From Burkholderia arboris (lineage in GTDB: Bacteria > Pseudomonadota > Gammaproteobacteria > Burkholderiales > Burkholderiaceae), in the NCBI RefSeq assembly GCF_902499125.1, contig NZ_CABVPX010000001.1, forward strand, positions 310,001 through 374,000: DNA of 64,000 bases, written 5' to 3'. Positions within the stretch are counted from its first letter, which is position 1; each line of letters starts with the position of its first letter. The translations under genes were made by a program, and so were the position numbers. The notes under the pieces were generated by a model, which saw only the letters and a list, made by a program, of their open reading frames with translations, had not been told where the DNA came from and searched no databases. This document shows positions 1 to 11,613 of this stretch, piece after piece.

Positions 1-546
1 GCGGCGATCGCTCGCCAGCAGCCCGTACAGCGCGCTGTCCGACACTTCGCCGCCCACGATCCAGCGTTCGCGCAGCAGCCCTTCCCTGACGAAGCCCAGC
101 CGTTCGAGCAGCTGCGCCGACGCGACGTTGCGCGGATCGATGTCGGCCTCGATCCGGTTCAGCTTCAGTGTGCCGAACGCGTGGCCGATCACGGCCGTCG
201 CCGCTTCGCGCATGTAGCCGCCGCGCCAAAACTTGCGCCGCAGGCTGAAGCCGATCTCGGCACGCCGGCATTGTTCGTTCGCATGGAACAGCACGCATTC
301 GCCGAGCGCTTCGCCGGTTTCCCGCAGTTCGAGCACGCAGATCAGGTCCTGCCCGCTCGCGGACGTCGTCAGGTTGCGCGCGACGCGCGCCGCGGCCTGT
401 TCGATCTGCGTCATCGGCGAGAACGAGAAATAGCGCATTGCCTGCGCGTCCGACCAGATTTCGAAGAACGCCTGCGCATCGGTTTCGCGAAGCGGCCGCA
501 GGACGAGGCGGGAGGTATGCAGCGTGACGGGTTCGAACAGGGGCAT
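1..546 (-). CDS. GNAT (RimJ/RimL-type) N-acetyltransferase, 3' end outside window
   Basis: This gene reads leftward off the window edge, so only its first 182 codons are visible and no stop is seen. The protein opens MPLFEPVTLHTSRLVLRPLR, the usual start of RimJ/RimL-type GNAT enzymes, which transfer acetyl from acetyl-CoA to an amine such as a protein N-terminus. Further on, the EIGFSLRRKFWRGGYMREAA segment matches the GNAT acetyl-CoA-binding region, and IDPRNVASAQLLERLGFVRE is the classic C-terminal GNAT motif. No strong ribosome-binding site precedes the ATG, so the start rests on the protein alignment. The gene is separated from the catabolic operon by a terminator and is probably unrelated to it. 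The substrate is unknown. Confidence 0.85.
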   Translation of the reverse strand, partial: MPLFEPVTLHTSRLVLRPLRETDAQAFFEIWSDAQAMRYFSFSPMTQIEQAAARVARNLTTSASGQDLICVLELRETGEALGECVLFHANEQCRRAEIGFSLRRKFWRGGYMREAATAVIGHAFGTLKLNRIEADIDPRNVASAQLLERLGFVREGLLRERWIVGGEVSDSALYGLLASDRR

Positions 547-641
547 GGCAATGGTCTGACGAAATCGGGATCGTGAATTAGAACACGCAAGCCGACCGTC
601 AACAATCGCGCCCGTTCGCGGCGACGGATCGCCCCAAAACG

Positions 642-671
642 AAAAAGCCCGGGGAACATCGCCCGGGCCTT
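642..671 (-). terminator. Rho-independent terminator of the catabolic operon
   Basis: On the minus strand a GC-rich hairpin (AGCCCGGG pairing with CCCGGGC around a short loop) is followed by CTTTTTCGTTTT. It lies 34 bases past the stop of the MFS gene, the last gene of the leftward operon, and ahead of the acetyltransferase gene. Confidence 0.8.
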
Positions 672-704
672 TCCCTTCGCTTCATCCGGCGTTGCGGAAT
701 GTGC

Positions 705-2105
705 TTACGCCTCCAGCGCCTCCAGCACCTTCCCCTTCGTCTCGATCCCGACGAAGTGCACGGTCACCGCCGCGATCAGCGGCACGATGCCGATCAGGTA
801 GAACGCCGGCGCGAGGTTTCCGCCGATGATCGCGTGCGGCACGACCATCGGCGCGACGAACGACGCGATCTTCAGCCACGCGCTGCCGAGCCCGCAGCCC
901 GACGCGCGGATGCTCGTCGGATACTGCTCCGGCGTGTAGACGTACGCGGTGATGAACCCTGACGCCATCAACCCGAGCGACAGCGAACAGAAGATCGCGA
1001 CGACGTACACCGACGACGCGTGATAGATGCCCGCGAACGCCAGCGACAGCGCGCACAGCACGAACGACCACACGATCACCGGCTTGCGGCCGAGCTTGTC
1101 GACCAGCAATGCAGAGGCCAGCGACCCGAGCACGCCCATCACCGAGCCGATCACCGCGAGGTTCAGCGCGAGCTGCAGCGGCGCGTGATAGAAGTTCTTG
1201 TAGATCGTCGGCAGCCACGTCGACAGCCCGTACTGGATGAACCCGCAGGTCGCCCACAGCGTCGCCACCGCGAGCGTGCGCTTGCGATACGCGGCGCTGA
1301 ACAGGTCGCTCATCTTGCGCTTCGGATGCTGGCGCACCATCTCGTCGAACGCGGCCGCCTGCGTGACGGGCGGCAGCTCGCCGCGCACCGACGCTTCGAA
1401 CACGCCGACCGCACGCCCGGCTTCCGGGAGCCGCCCGCGCGACGCGAGCCAGCGCGGCGATTCCGGCACGAGGCGCGTGAGCACGAGCGACAGGATCAGC
1501 GGCAGCCCGCCGACGAAGTACATGATCTCCCAGCCGAAGCGCGGCACGAGCCACGCGCCAAGCGCCATCGACACGAGCAGGCCGATCGGGAACACGATCT
1601 CGTACAGCAGCACGAAACGGCCGCGGCCATGTGCACGCGTGATCTCGTTGATGTACGTCGCGGCGACCGGCAGCTCGCCGCCGAGCCCGAGCCCCTGCAG
1701 GATCCGCAGCAGCACGAACACTTCGAAGGTCGGCGCGAAGCCGCACGCGATGCTCGTGATGCCGATCACGGCCGAGCTCCACGCGATCGCCTTCACGCGG
1801 CCGTGCTTCTCCGCGAGCGCGGGAAACAGGAAGGCGCCGATCAGCTGGCCGATCGCGCCGGACGCGATCAGCATGCCGATCTGCGTCGGCGACAGCCCCC
1901 ATTTGTGGATCAGCAACGGCAGCGTCGCCGCGATCGTGATCACGTCGAAGCCGTCGAAGAACGTCGCGGTGCCGATCAGCACGCGCGCACGGATCTGCAT
2001 CGAGTTGGCCGGAAGCCGCTCGAGCCGCGCGATGATCGCGCCGGGCGTGGAGGCGGCAGCTTCCATCGTGGCGCGACCGGCCACGACGTTGTCGAAAGTG
2101 CTCAT
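705..2105 (-). CDS. MFS transporter, aromatic acid:H+ symporter / sugar-transporter type
   Basis: This 466-residue inner-membrane protein has about 12 hydrophobic segments and major facilitator signatures. These include a DGFD motif in helix 1 near residue 51, the helix 2-3 loop motif around AEKHGRVKAI, and PESPRWLASRGR at the central loop, typical of the sugar/AAHS branch. It ends in an ETKGK motif. I chose the ATG at 2105 because AGGAGA precedes it; an upstream TTG at 2150 has no such site. It is the last gene of the Rieske oxygenase operon, 37 bases after the reductase gene, so uptake of the operon's aromatic acid substrate by proton symport is the natural inference. The substrate is not readable from sequence. 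Confidence 0.88.
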   Translation of the reverse strand: MSTFDNVVAGRATMEAAASTPGAIIARLERLPANSMQIRARVLIGTATFFDGFDVITIAATLPLLIHKWGLSPTQIGMLIASGAIGQLIGAFLFPALAEKHGRVKAIAWSSAVIGITSIACGFAPTFEVFVLLRILQGLGLGGELPVAATYINEITRAHGRGRFVLLYEIVFPIGLLVSMALGAWLVPRFGWEIMYFVGGLPLILSLVLTRLVPESPRWLASRGRLPEAGRAVGVFEASVRGELPPVTQAAAFDEMVRQHPKRKMSDLFSAAYRKRTLAVATLWATCGFIQYGLSTWLPTIYKNFYHAPLQLALNLAVIGSVMGVLGSLASALLVDKLGRKPVIVWSFVLCALSLAFAGIYHASSVYVVAIFCSLSLGLMASGFITAYVYTPEQYPTSIRASGCGLGSAWLKIASFVAPMVVPHAIIGGNLAPAFYLIGIVPLIAAVTVHFVGIETKGKVLEALEA

Positions 2106-2142
2106 GCGGGGTGTCTCCTGGATCTTTTTGCCGTATTGGCCG

Positions 2143-3387
2143 TCAGGCAAGCGCTTTGGTCGTGTCTGCCAGGGCTTCCGTATCCACTGCCCGGCCCTGG
2201 TTCATCCACTTGCGCGCGAGCTTCAGCTCGCGTGCGTTGTTCACGGCGATGACACCTCTCACGTGCCCGTCGCCCACAAAAAACAGCGTCGCACGGCGCG
2301 CGGCGAGATCGCCGCGCACGACGAGCTGCGCATCGGCCGGCAGATCACCGAGGATCTGCAGGTTCACGTCGTACTGATCGGACCAGAACCACGGAATCTC
2401 CGCGTACGGTGCGCGCACGCCGAGCACGGCCTTCGCCGCCGCGATCGCCTGGTTCTGCGCGTTGGCCCACGATTCGAGCCGCACGCGCCGCTTCAGCCAG
2501 CCGTTGTGGTGGTTCGCGACGTCGCCACACGCGAAGATCGCCGGGTCGCTGGTCGCGCCGTATTCGTCGACGACGATCCCGTCGTCGACCGCCAGCCCCG
2601 CGTCGCTCGCGAGCGACGCGTTCAGTGCGAGGCCGATGCCGGCCACCGCGAAATCGGCGTCGATCGTCGTGCCGTCGGCCAGCGTCGCACGCACCTTCGA
2701 TGCGTCGTCAGGCTGCGCATCGAGCGACGCGAGCGCGGCGCCGGTCCGCACGTCGACACCGTTCGAACGATGCAGGTCGAGCAGGAAATCCGACACGATC
2801 TGCGGCACCGAGCGGCCGCACAGCCGCGGCGCGCCTTCGACCACGACGGCGTCGACGCCGAGCTTGCGCGCGGTCGCCGCGACTTCGAGGCCGATCCAGC
2901 CGCCGCCGATCACGAGCACGCGCCGGCTCGCGCGCAGCTGCTCGCCGAGCGCGGCCGCTTCGTCGAGCGTGCGCAGGTAATGCAGGTTCGGTGTATTGAC
3001 GATCGCATCGGGCAAGCGGCGCGACGTGCCGCCGGTCGCGATCACGAGCCGGTCGTATTCGATCTCGCGGCCGCTCGCGGTCGTCACCACGCGGCGTGCG
3101 CGGTCGATCGAGGCCGCACGCTCCGGCTGCCATGCTTCGACGTTCAGCGCGTCGAATTCGTCGGGACGCACGACGCGCACGGTTTCGATGTCGGCGTCGC
3201 CGGCCAGTACGGCCTTCGACAGCGGCGGACGCTCGTACGGCAGATGCGCCTCGTCGGCGATCATCACGAGACGGCCCGCGTAACCTTCCGCGCGCAGCGT
3301 CTTCAGTACCCAGCCGGCCGCCTGGCCGCCGCCGATCACGACGACCGTACCCGGCGCAGGCTGCGCGGGCGTATTCGCTTCGGTCAT
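2143..3387 (-). CDS. FAD/NAD(P)H-dependent ferredoxin reductase of the Rieske oxygenase
   Basis: The 414-residue protein belongs to the BphA4/rhodocoxin reductase class. It carries electrons from NADH through FAD to a Rieske or 2Fe-2S ferredoxin. An N-terminal FAD-binding GGGQAAG lies near residue 19, a second Rossmann motif GGGWIGLEVA near residue 150 binds NAD(P)H, and FACGDVANH closes the FAD site, followed by the usual C-terminal reductase domain. Its ATG overlaps the stop of the VOC dioxygenase gene (ATGA at 3384-3387), implying coupled translation. Together with the ferredoxin at 13815-14132 and the oxygenase at 12377-13447 it completes a three-component system, although the reductase gene sits about 10 kb downstream in the same operon. 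Confidence 0.9.
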   Translation of the reverse strand: MTEANTPAQPAPGTVVVIGGGQAAGWVLKTLRAEGYAGRLVMIADEAHLPYERPPLSKAVLAGDADIETVRVVRPDEFDALNVEAWQPERAASIDRARRVVTTASGREIEYDRLVIATGGTSRRLPDAIVNTPNLHYLRTLDEAAALGEQLRASRRVLVIGGGWIGLEVAATARKLGVDAVVVEGAPRLCGRSVPQIVSDFLLDLHRSNGVDVRTGAALASLDAQPDDASKVRATLADGTTIDADFAVAGIGLALNASLASDAGLAVDDGIVVDEYGATSDPAIFACGDVANHHNGWLKRRVRLESWANAQNQAIAAAKAVLGVRAPYAEIPWFWSDQYDVNLQILGDLPADAQLVVRGDLAARRATLFFVGDGHVRGVIAVNNARELKLARKWMNQGRAVDTEALADTTKALA

Positions 3388-4346
3388 GATTTGCGCTCCG
3401 TCATGAACTTGCCTTCCGGCGCCTTCGCGTCCTTCTGCCGGCGCGTGTTGCCGTCGAGGCCGCCGTCGACTGCCCATTCGGCGAACACGGTCGGGCCCGG
3501 CTCGAATTCGCGCGGCTGCCACTCGGGCGTCAGCATGTCTTCGTCCGCGTAGTACTCGATCAGGCCGCCGGCCGGATTCTGGAAGTACCAGAAGTACGCG
3601 GACGACACCGGATGGCGGCCCGGGCCGAGTTGCGTTTCCCAGCCGCAGCGGTCGATGTGCATGCCGCCGCCGAACACTTCGTGGATGTCGCGCACGGTGA
3701 ACGCGACGTGGTTCAGGCCGCGTTTGCCGTTCGGCAATGCAAGCAGGAACAGGTCGTGATGGCCGCCGTGCGGCGCGCAGCGCATGAATGCACCGCGGCC
3801 CGGGTAGCGATCGGACGTCTCGAAGCCCAGCAACTCGTGATAGAACTTTTCCTGCGCGTCGAGGCAGTTCGTGAAGAACACGACATGCCCGACCTCGACC
3901 GGCTCCGCACGCGCATAGATCGGGCTCGGCTGGTCGACGCGCAGCGTCTTGCCCCACACGTTCGACGGCGAGCCCGTGATGTCGAGTTCGCGCTTGCGCG
4001 TGACTTCGACGCGGATCGCCATCCCGTTCGGGTCGATGCAGCCGACCGCATCGTCCTGTGCGTAATAGCCGGGCTGACCGGCGAGCTTCGTGCGCAGCGC
4101 ATCGAGTTCGGCCTGCGTCGGCACGCCCCACGTGACTTCCCGCAGCGTCGGGCCGGCTTCGAATGCCGGCGGCAGCGCCGGATCGTCGGCCTTGACGGCC
4201 AGCACGGTGCAGCCGTTCAGCGTCTCGAAACGCGCGCGCGTGTCGTCGTGCGCAACTTCCTTCATCCCCCAGTCGGCGAAAAAGCGCCGGCAGGTCGCGA
4301 GGTCGTCGACGCCGTACGTGATCTGCTCGATTCCCAAAATGCTCAT
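3384..4346 (-). CDS. VOC-family (type I extradiol) ring-cleavage dioxygenase
   Basis: The 320-residue protein has two vicinal-oxygen-chelate modules, roughly residues 1-125 and 145-290, the usual size of type I extradiol dioxygenases (about 300). The C-terminal module keeps a complete 2-His-1-Glu metal site: His154 in GHVVFFTN, His213 in LNHVAFTV and Glu264 in GGLIEYYADED. Such enzymes open catechol-type rings next to the diol using Fe(II) and oxygen. This is the likely ring-cleaving step after the Rieske oxygenase and a dehydrogenase have made the diol. It is followed by the reductase gene with a 4-base overlap. Other VOC functions, such as glyoxalase-like isomerisation, cannot be excluded. 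Confidence 0.82.
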   Translation of the reverse strand: MSILGIEQITYGVDDLATCRRFFADWGMKEVAHDDTRARFETLNGCTVLAVKADDPALPPAFEAGPTLREVTWGVPTQAELDALRTKLAGQPGYYAQDDAVGCIDPNGMAIRVEVTRKRELDITGSPSNVWGKTLRVDQPSPIYARAEPVEVGHVVFFTNCLDAQEKFYHELLGFETSDRYPGRGAFMRCAPHGGHHDLFLLALPNGKRGLNHVAFTVRDIHEVFGGGMHIDRCGWETQLGPGRHPVSSAYFWYFQNPAGGLIEYYADEDMLTPEWQPREFEPGPTVFAEWAVDGGLDGNTRRQKDAKAPEGKFMTERKS

Positions 4347-4364
4347 TGCGTCATTCCCCTTCGC

Positions 4365-5855
4365 TCAGTTCGCCCACGGCAGCGGCGCGTCGTTCAAGCC
4401 CCAGTAGAGGCTCTTCTGCTGCATGTACTCGCGAATGCCGAGACGGCCCTTCTCGCGCCCCATCCCGCTCTCCTTCCAGCCCGAGAACGGCGTGGAAATC
4501 GAAAACAGCTTGTACGTGTTGATCCACACGGTGCCCGTTTCGAGCGCGCGCGCGATGCGCCAGGCGCGCTTGTAATCGCGCGTCCAGATGCCGGCCGCGA
4601 GGCCGAACACGCTGTCGTTTGCCTGCGCGATCAGCGACGCTTCGTCGTCGAACGGCATCGCGACGAGCACGGGCCCGAAGATTTCTTCCTGGCAAATGCG
4701 CGCGGTGTTCGGCAGGCCTTCGAGAATCGTCGGCTGATAGAAGAAGCCGTGCTCGCGCCCGTCACCCGACGGCCGCTCGCCGCCGCACAGCAGGCGGCCG
4801 CCTTCCTCGAGGCCCAGTGCGACGTAGCGCTCGACCGATTCGCGATGCTTCGCGGTGATCAGCGGCCCCATCTGCGTGTCGGGCCGCGTCGGGTCGCCCA
4901 CGCGCAGCTTGCGGGCGCCGGCCACCAGGCGTTTCATGAATTCGTCGTACACCGCGCGCTGCACGAACAGCCGCGAACCCGCAATGCACGCCTCGCCGGA
5001 CGAGCTGAAGATGCCGTACAGCACACCGTTGACCGCGTGATCGAGATCGGCGTCGTCGCACACGATCGTCGGCGACTTGCCGCCGAGTTCGAGCGACACG
5101 GGCATCAGCTTCTCGGCCGCGATGCGCGCGATGCCGCGGCCCACTTCGGTGCCGCCGGTAAACGACACCTTCTTCACCAGCGGATGACGCACGAGCACGT
5201 CGCCGATCACCGAGCCCTTGCCCGGCAGCACGCTCAGCACGCCCTTCGGCACGCCGGCTTCCTCGCAGATGCGTGCCAGCGCGAGCGACACGAGCGGCGT
5301 GACTTCGGCCGGCTTGAGCACCACCGCATTGCCGCCCGCGAGCGCCGGCGCAAGCTTCTGCGCATCGGACGCGATCGGCGAATTCCACGGCGTGATCGCC
5401 GCGATCACGCCGATCGGCTCGTACACGCTCATCGTCAGGTAATCGCCACGCGACGGCGTCAGTTCTTCGTCGAGCGTTTCGAGGCACGCCGCGAAATAGC
5501 GGAACGTGTTCGCGGCGCTGGCCACCAGCACGCGGGTCTCGCCGATCGGCTTGCCGTTGTCGCGACGCTGCAGGTTCGCGAGCGCCTCGTGGCGCTGCAT
5601 GATCAGGTCGGCGATGCGGTACAGCACCTGCGCGCGCTGGTGCGGCTTCAGCCCGGCCCAGTCGGCGCGGCGCCACGCGGCGTCGGCGGCCTCGACGGCT
5701 TCGGCCGCGTCTTCCGCATTCGCGGTCGACACTTCCATGTTCAGCGACTGGTCGGCCGGATAAATGCTCGCGTAGGGCGCGCCACGGCCGCGCCGCCACT
5801 CGCCGCCGATCAGGATGGTGCCGTCGGGTACGAGGCTCGTATCGAAAGGAGTCAT
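4365..5855 (-). CDS. NAD(P)+-dependent aldehyde dehydrogenase
   Basis: This is a 496-residue aldehyde dehydrogenase of full family length. The catalytic cysteine is Cys290 in SSSGEACIAGSR, the general base is Glu256 in SLELGGKSP, the oxyanion asparagine is Asn158 in TPWNSP, and the cofactor glycine motif is FTGGTEVG near residue 232. The start at 5855 (MTPFDTSL) follows a GGGA-type site; a start ten codons upstream is possible. In the operon it probably oxidises a semialdehyde released by ring cleavage or by the ThDP enzyme, similar to hydroxymuconic semialdehyde dehydrogenases. The exact substrate is inference from context. Confidence 0.9.
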   Translation of the reverse strand: MTPFDTSLVPDGTILIGGEWRRGRGAPYASIYPADQSLNMEVSTANAEDAAEAVEAADAAWRRADWAGLKPHQRAQVLYRIADLIMQRHEALANLQRRDNGKPIGETRVLVASAANTFRYFAACLETLDEELTPSRGDYLTMSVYEPIGVIAAITPWNSPIASDAQKLAPALAGGNAVVLKPAEVTPLVSLALARICEEAGVPKGVLSVLPGKGSVIGDVLVRHPLVKKVSFTGGTEVGRGIARIAAEKLMPVSLELGGKSPTIVCDDADLDHAVNGVLYGIFSSSGEACIAGSRLFVQRAVYDEFMKRLVAGARKLRVGDPTRPDTQMGPLITAKHRESVERYVALGLEEGGRLLCGGERPSGDGREHGFFYQPTILEGLPNTARICQEEIFGPVLVAMPFDDEASLIAQANDSVFGLAAGIWTRDYKRAWRIARALETGTVWINTYKLFSISTPFSGWKESGMGREKGRLGIREYMQQKSLYWGLNDAPLPWAN

Positions 5856-5927
5856 GTCACAAGTCCCACAAATCTGTCTCTGCACATCCGCCCTCGCCGT
5901 GGCGCGGGCGGACGGTCCAAGGCCCGG

Positions 5928-8395
<2,468 letters not shown>

Positions 8396-8403
<8 letters not shown>

Positions 8404-9193
8404 GGCGTGCAAAGCCTCCAGAAACGTCGATATGGCTGCCCGTCGTGTACGACGACAGATGCGTTGCGAGATAAAAGAGTGCCCAGGCGGCCTCGTCAGG
8501 CTTGCCGAAGCGGTTCAGCGGAATGTTCTTCTTGCGGGCGAGCGCGCCCGTCCAGTCTTCCCAGCTTTCGCCGGGCTGCGCCTGCGTTTCGTAGCGGCGA
8601 CGCCACTGGCCCGACTCGACGATGCCGATCAGGATCGAGTTCACGCGGATGCGCAGCGGCGCCAGCTCGGTCGCGAGCGACTTCACGAGGCTCAGCACGC
8701 CCGCGCGCGCCGACGACGTCGCGACCATGTGCGGCTCGGGCTGCAGTGCGAGCAGCGAGTTCACGCACGTGATCGTCGGCGCCTGCGCGTCGCGCAGCAG
8801 CGGCAGGAACGCACGCGTCGGGCGGATGATGCTGAAATACTTCAGCTCGAGTTCTTCGCGCCACGCGTCGTCGGTCGTGTCGGCGAAGGTCGACACGCGG
8901 CCCTGGCCGGCGTTGTTGACCAGCATGTCGGCACGGCCGAAGCGTGCTGTGACCGCTTGCGCGAACGCGGCCACGTCGGCTTCGTCGAGCACGTTGCAGC
9001 GCGTAGCCAGCAAGTGCGCACCGTCGTACCTGTCACGCAGCATCGCTTCGGCGCGCTCGAGGCGGTCGCTGTCGCGGCCGCAGATTGCAACCGACGCACC
9101 CGCCTGCAGGAACCGTTCGGCCGTCGCGAGGCCGATGCCGGACGAACCGCCCGTCACCACCGCAACCTGCCCGGTCAGATCGATCTGAATCAT
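8396..9193 (-). CDS. SDR-family oxidoreductase with non-canonical active site
   Basis: The 265-residue protein has a clear short-chain dehydrogenase fold: cofactor motif TGGSSGIG at residues 14-21, LVNNAG at 91-96 and active-site Ser146 in CVNSLLAL. The C-terminus GSHIDVSGGFARHV is also typical. At the catalytic YxxxK positions it has TSSAR instead (Thr159 and Arg163). The Ser-to-Thr distance of 13 residues and the Thr-to-Arg distance of four match the normal spacing, so this is a substitution and not a misalignment. It may use altered chemistry, or bind cofactor and ligand without classical catalysis. It overlaps the IclR gene by 4 bases and the ThDP enzyme gene by 8, deep inside the operon. 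Confidence 0.85.
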
Positions 9194-10047
9194 CGGAGTC
9201 CTAAAGCCTTCAGAAACGTGTGCTCGTCATCCGAGCGGTAATTGAGTCGCCGCGACAGTTCCGCCGCCGCGCGCTGCACCTTGTCGATCAGCCCGTCCGC
9301 GATCAACGCCGCGTCGATCTCCGGACGCGGCACCGTCACCGTGATGCACGCGACGATCCTCTGCGTCTCGTTGCGCACCGGCGCCGTCACCACCGAGATC
9401 CCGCGCTCGAACGACGAATTGCTGACGCCGTAGCCGCGCAGCGCATCCTCGCGGATCATGTCGTGCAACGCGTCGACCGTTTCCGGCGTCGCGCTCGTCA
9501 TCCGGTTCAGCGCGCCTTCCGGATACAGTGCGTGCAGTTCCTTCAGCGACAGGTCGCCCATCAGCACGTGGCCGTGGGTCGTCGCATGCGCGGGCAGGCG
9601 CGTGCCGACGTTCACGCGAATCGAGCTGAACACCGGCGACTGGCTCTGCGCCTTCGCGACGAACACCACGTCGCGGCCGTCGCGGATCACGATGTGCGTC
9701 GTGAAGCCGGTCGCATCGCGCAGGCTTTCGATCACCGGCAAGCCGAGATCGGTCAGCTCCAGCGAGCTCAGGTATTCGAAGCCGAGCCGCAGCACGGCGA
9801 TGCCGAGCTTGTAGTTGCGATCCTTGTCCGCGCGCTCGAGAAAGCCGAGCGATTCGAGCGTCTGCAGCAGACGGAACACCGTCGTGCGCGGAATGCCCAG
9901 CCGTTTCGACAGTTCGGGCGCGCCGAGCACGGGCTCGCGCGGCGAGAATTCGGCGAGAATCCGCAGCCCGCGTTCGAGGCCCGGCACCACATAGTTGGCT
10001 TCGGCCTTCGCGTTTTCGGATTCGTTTTGTTGCAGCGGTTCGCTCAT
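9190..10047 (-). CDS. IclR-family transcriptional regulator (operon-internal)
   Basis: The 285-residue protein has an N-terminal winged helix-turn-helix (about residues 25-85, with ELSKRLGIPRTTVFRLLQTL as recognition region) and a C-terminal effector-binding domain with THGHVLMGDL and ERGISVVTAPVRN. The protein encoded at 15750-16643 is a close paralogue, and the two recognition helices are almost the same. It probably senses the substrate or an intermediate and controls the divergent promoters between 14132 and 14569. The gene is embedded within the operon, with a 4-base overlap into the SDR gene, so its own level should rise with operon expression. Confidence 0.9.
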   Translation of the reverse strand: MSEPLQQNESENAKAEANYVVPGLERGLRILAEFSPREPVLGAPELSKRLGIPRTTVFRLLQTLESLGFLERADKDRNYKLGIAVLRLGFEYLSSLELTDLGLPVIESLRDATGFTTHIVIRDGRDVVFVAKAQSQSPVFSSIRVNVGTRLPAHATTHGHVLMGDLSLKELHALYPEGALNRMTSATPETVDALHDMIREDALRGYGVSNSSFERGISVVTAPVRNETQRIVACITVTVPRPEIDAALIADGLIDKVQRAAAELSRRLNYRSDDEHTFLKALGLR

Positions 10048-10066
10048 GATGCCTCCCGCCGGGCCG

Positions 10067-10095
10067 CCCCAAGGGAGACATCCGCCCCCTTGGGG
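10067..10095. repeat. Perfect 9-bp inverted repeat between IclR and hydrolase genes
   Basis: CCCCAAGGG and CCCTTGGGG flank an 11-base spacer in the 79-base gap between the hydrolase stop and the IclR start. It lies within the leader of the IclR gene. The surrounding CGCTGCCCCCC...GGGCGGCCCGGCGGGAGG resembles a C/G-rich intergenic element I recall as common in Burkholderiales. It may act as a partial terminator or as an mRNA-stabilising hairpin inside the operon. Confidence 0.5.
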
Positions 10096-10126
10096 GGCAG
10101 CGAACGAATGTGAGCGTGGGGGTTTT

Positions 10127-11038
10127 TCATCCCAGCCCCCGCTGTTGGTCGCACTGGCGGCAGAAGCCGTCGATCAGTGCGGAATAAACGGCCGGCGCTT
10201 CCACGTAGCCGGCATGACCGGCTTGCGGAATCACCTGCAGCGCGACGTGCGCGGCCGCGGCGATCCGCTCGCACGCGGCGGGCGGCGTGATCGCGTCGTT
10301 CGCACCGACGGCCACGGCCGTGCGGCCGCGGAAGCCGGCGAGATCGGTCGCGAGGTCTGCGTTCGCGAGCAGATGCGTGGCCTGCGCGTAGCCGGCCGGC
10401 ACGATGCGCGCCATGTTCCAGCGCACCCACGCCTTCGCCTCCTCGTTCGCGAAACCGGACACCATGTTGCCGCTGCGCTGCTCGGCGAGCCCGGCCGGGC
10501 CGAGTTCCGCGAGCATCGCGAGCCGCGCGTCGCGGCGCGATTCGCGCGTTTCGGCCGGTGCGCTGCCATAACCGCCAGCAGGCGACACCAGCAGCAGGCC
10601 GGCGATCCGCGCGGGCATCACGCGGGCGAGACCGCCCGCAACGATCGCGCCGAGCGAATGACCGACCAGCACGCAGCGTTCGATGCCGAGTGCCTCGAGC
10701 CACGCGTTCAGCGATGCCGCGTAATCGGCGGCAGCCGGCGACGCGCCGTGCACGGGCGTCGACACGCCGTAACCGGGCGCATCCCATGCGAGCACGCGCC
10801 GCGATGCGCCGAGCGTGTCGAGCTGGCGGACCCACGATGCGGCGCCCGAGCCGATCCCGTGCAGCAGCACGACGGGCAGCGTGCGGCCCGCATGCTGCGC
10901 GCCGGCCTCGCCTGCGCCGGCTTCACGGTAGCCGATCGTGCCCGCCGCGCCGGCCGCGCAACGCTGCTCGGGAAACTGCCCGAGCAGCGCGGCGAACGCC
11001 GCGGTGCGGTCGCGTTCACGTTTGTCGATGACACTCAT
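10127..11038 (-). CDS. Alpha/beta-hydrolase (meta-cleavage-product hydrolase type)
   Basis: The 303-residue hydrolase shows the full catalytic triad: Ser128 in VGHSLG, Asp248 in VGANDAITPP and His275 in QAGHAGYVEAP. The oxyanion region is LLHGIGSGAASW at about 58-69. Length and motifs fit C-C bond hydrolases of aromatic meta-cleavage pathways, but esterases and lactonases share them. In this operon it probably hydrolyses the ring-opened product or an ester or lactone intermediate. It follows the cupin gene by 18 bases. Confidence 0.85.
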   Translation of the reverse strand: MSVIDKRERDRTAAFAALLGQFPEQRCAAGAAGTIGYREAGAGEAGAQHAGRTLPVVLLHGIGSGAASWVRQLDTLGASRRVLAWDAPGYGVSTPVHGASPAAADYAASLNAWLEALGIERCVLVGHSLGAIVAGGLARVMPARIAGLLLVSPAGGYGSAPAETRESRRDARLAMLAELGPAGLAEQRSGNMVSGFANEEAKAWVRWNMARIVPAGYAQATHLLANADLATDLAGFRGRTAVAVGANDAITPPAACERIAAAAHVALQVIPQAGHAGYVEAPAVYSALIDGFCRQCDQQRGLG

Positions 11039-11056
11039 TGCTTCACCCGCTCCGTT

Positions 11057-11584
11057 TCAACGCTTGATCTTCGCGAGCGGCGAATCGGGCGGATACGTCG
11101 GCGTGATCGGCTTCGGCGAACCGAGCATCACGCACATCAGCGCATCTTCCTCGCCGATGTTGATTTCCGTGCGATACACGCCCGGCGGCACCGAGATCAG
11201 GTCGCGCTCGCCGAGGATCGCTTCCCACGTCTCGCCGTCGCGCTCGCAGATGACTTTCATCTTGCCGCGCAACACGAAGAAGATTTCCTCGACGTCCATG
11301 TGGATGTGGCTCGGGCCGATGTTGCCGGCCGGGATGACCATCGTCGAGAACGTGAAGCCGCCGGCCGGCACCGTGTTGATGTCCTTCGCGACGCCCGTGC
11401 CGCCCGTGCCGACGTAGCGCATCTGCGCACGGCGGTACTTCGGGTCGTAGTCGGCCTGGAACTTCAGCGCGTCCCAGTCGTAACGGCGTGTCGCGTAGCG
11501 CGCCACGCGCCCTTCCATCCAGTCGTTGAAGCTTGCGCCTTCCGGCTGGTCCCACGACTTGCGTTCGAGATCGGCGTCCGCCAT
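11057..11584 (-). CDS. Cupin-domain protein
   Basis: The 175-residue protein has one cupin barrel. The metal motif is PSHIHMDVEEIFFVLRG (His93, His95 and Glu99/Glu100), with the second cupin motif around SVPPGVYRTEINIG, where the usual histidine is absent. I chose the ATG at 11584, with GGAGAGG just upstream, over an ATG 15 bases earlier without such a site. Small cupins in aromatic pathways can be dioxygenases, isomerases or decarboxylases. The role here is not determined. Co-transcription with the SDR, Rieske and hydrolase genes supports a catabolic step or a ligand-binding role. Confidence 0.8.
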   Translation of the reverse strand: MADADLERKSWDQPEGASFNDWMEGRVARYATRRYDWDALKFQADYDPKYRRAQMRYVGTGGTGVAKDINTVPAGGFTFSTMVIPAGNIGPSHIHMDVEEIFFVLRGKMKVICERDGETWEAILGERDLISVPPGVYRTEINIGEEDALMCVMLGSPKPITPTYPPDSPLAKIKR

Positions 11585-11613
11585 CGTCCTCTCCTTCATT
11601 CAGTGTGAAAACA

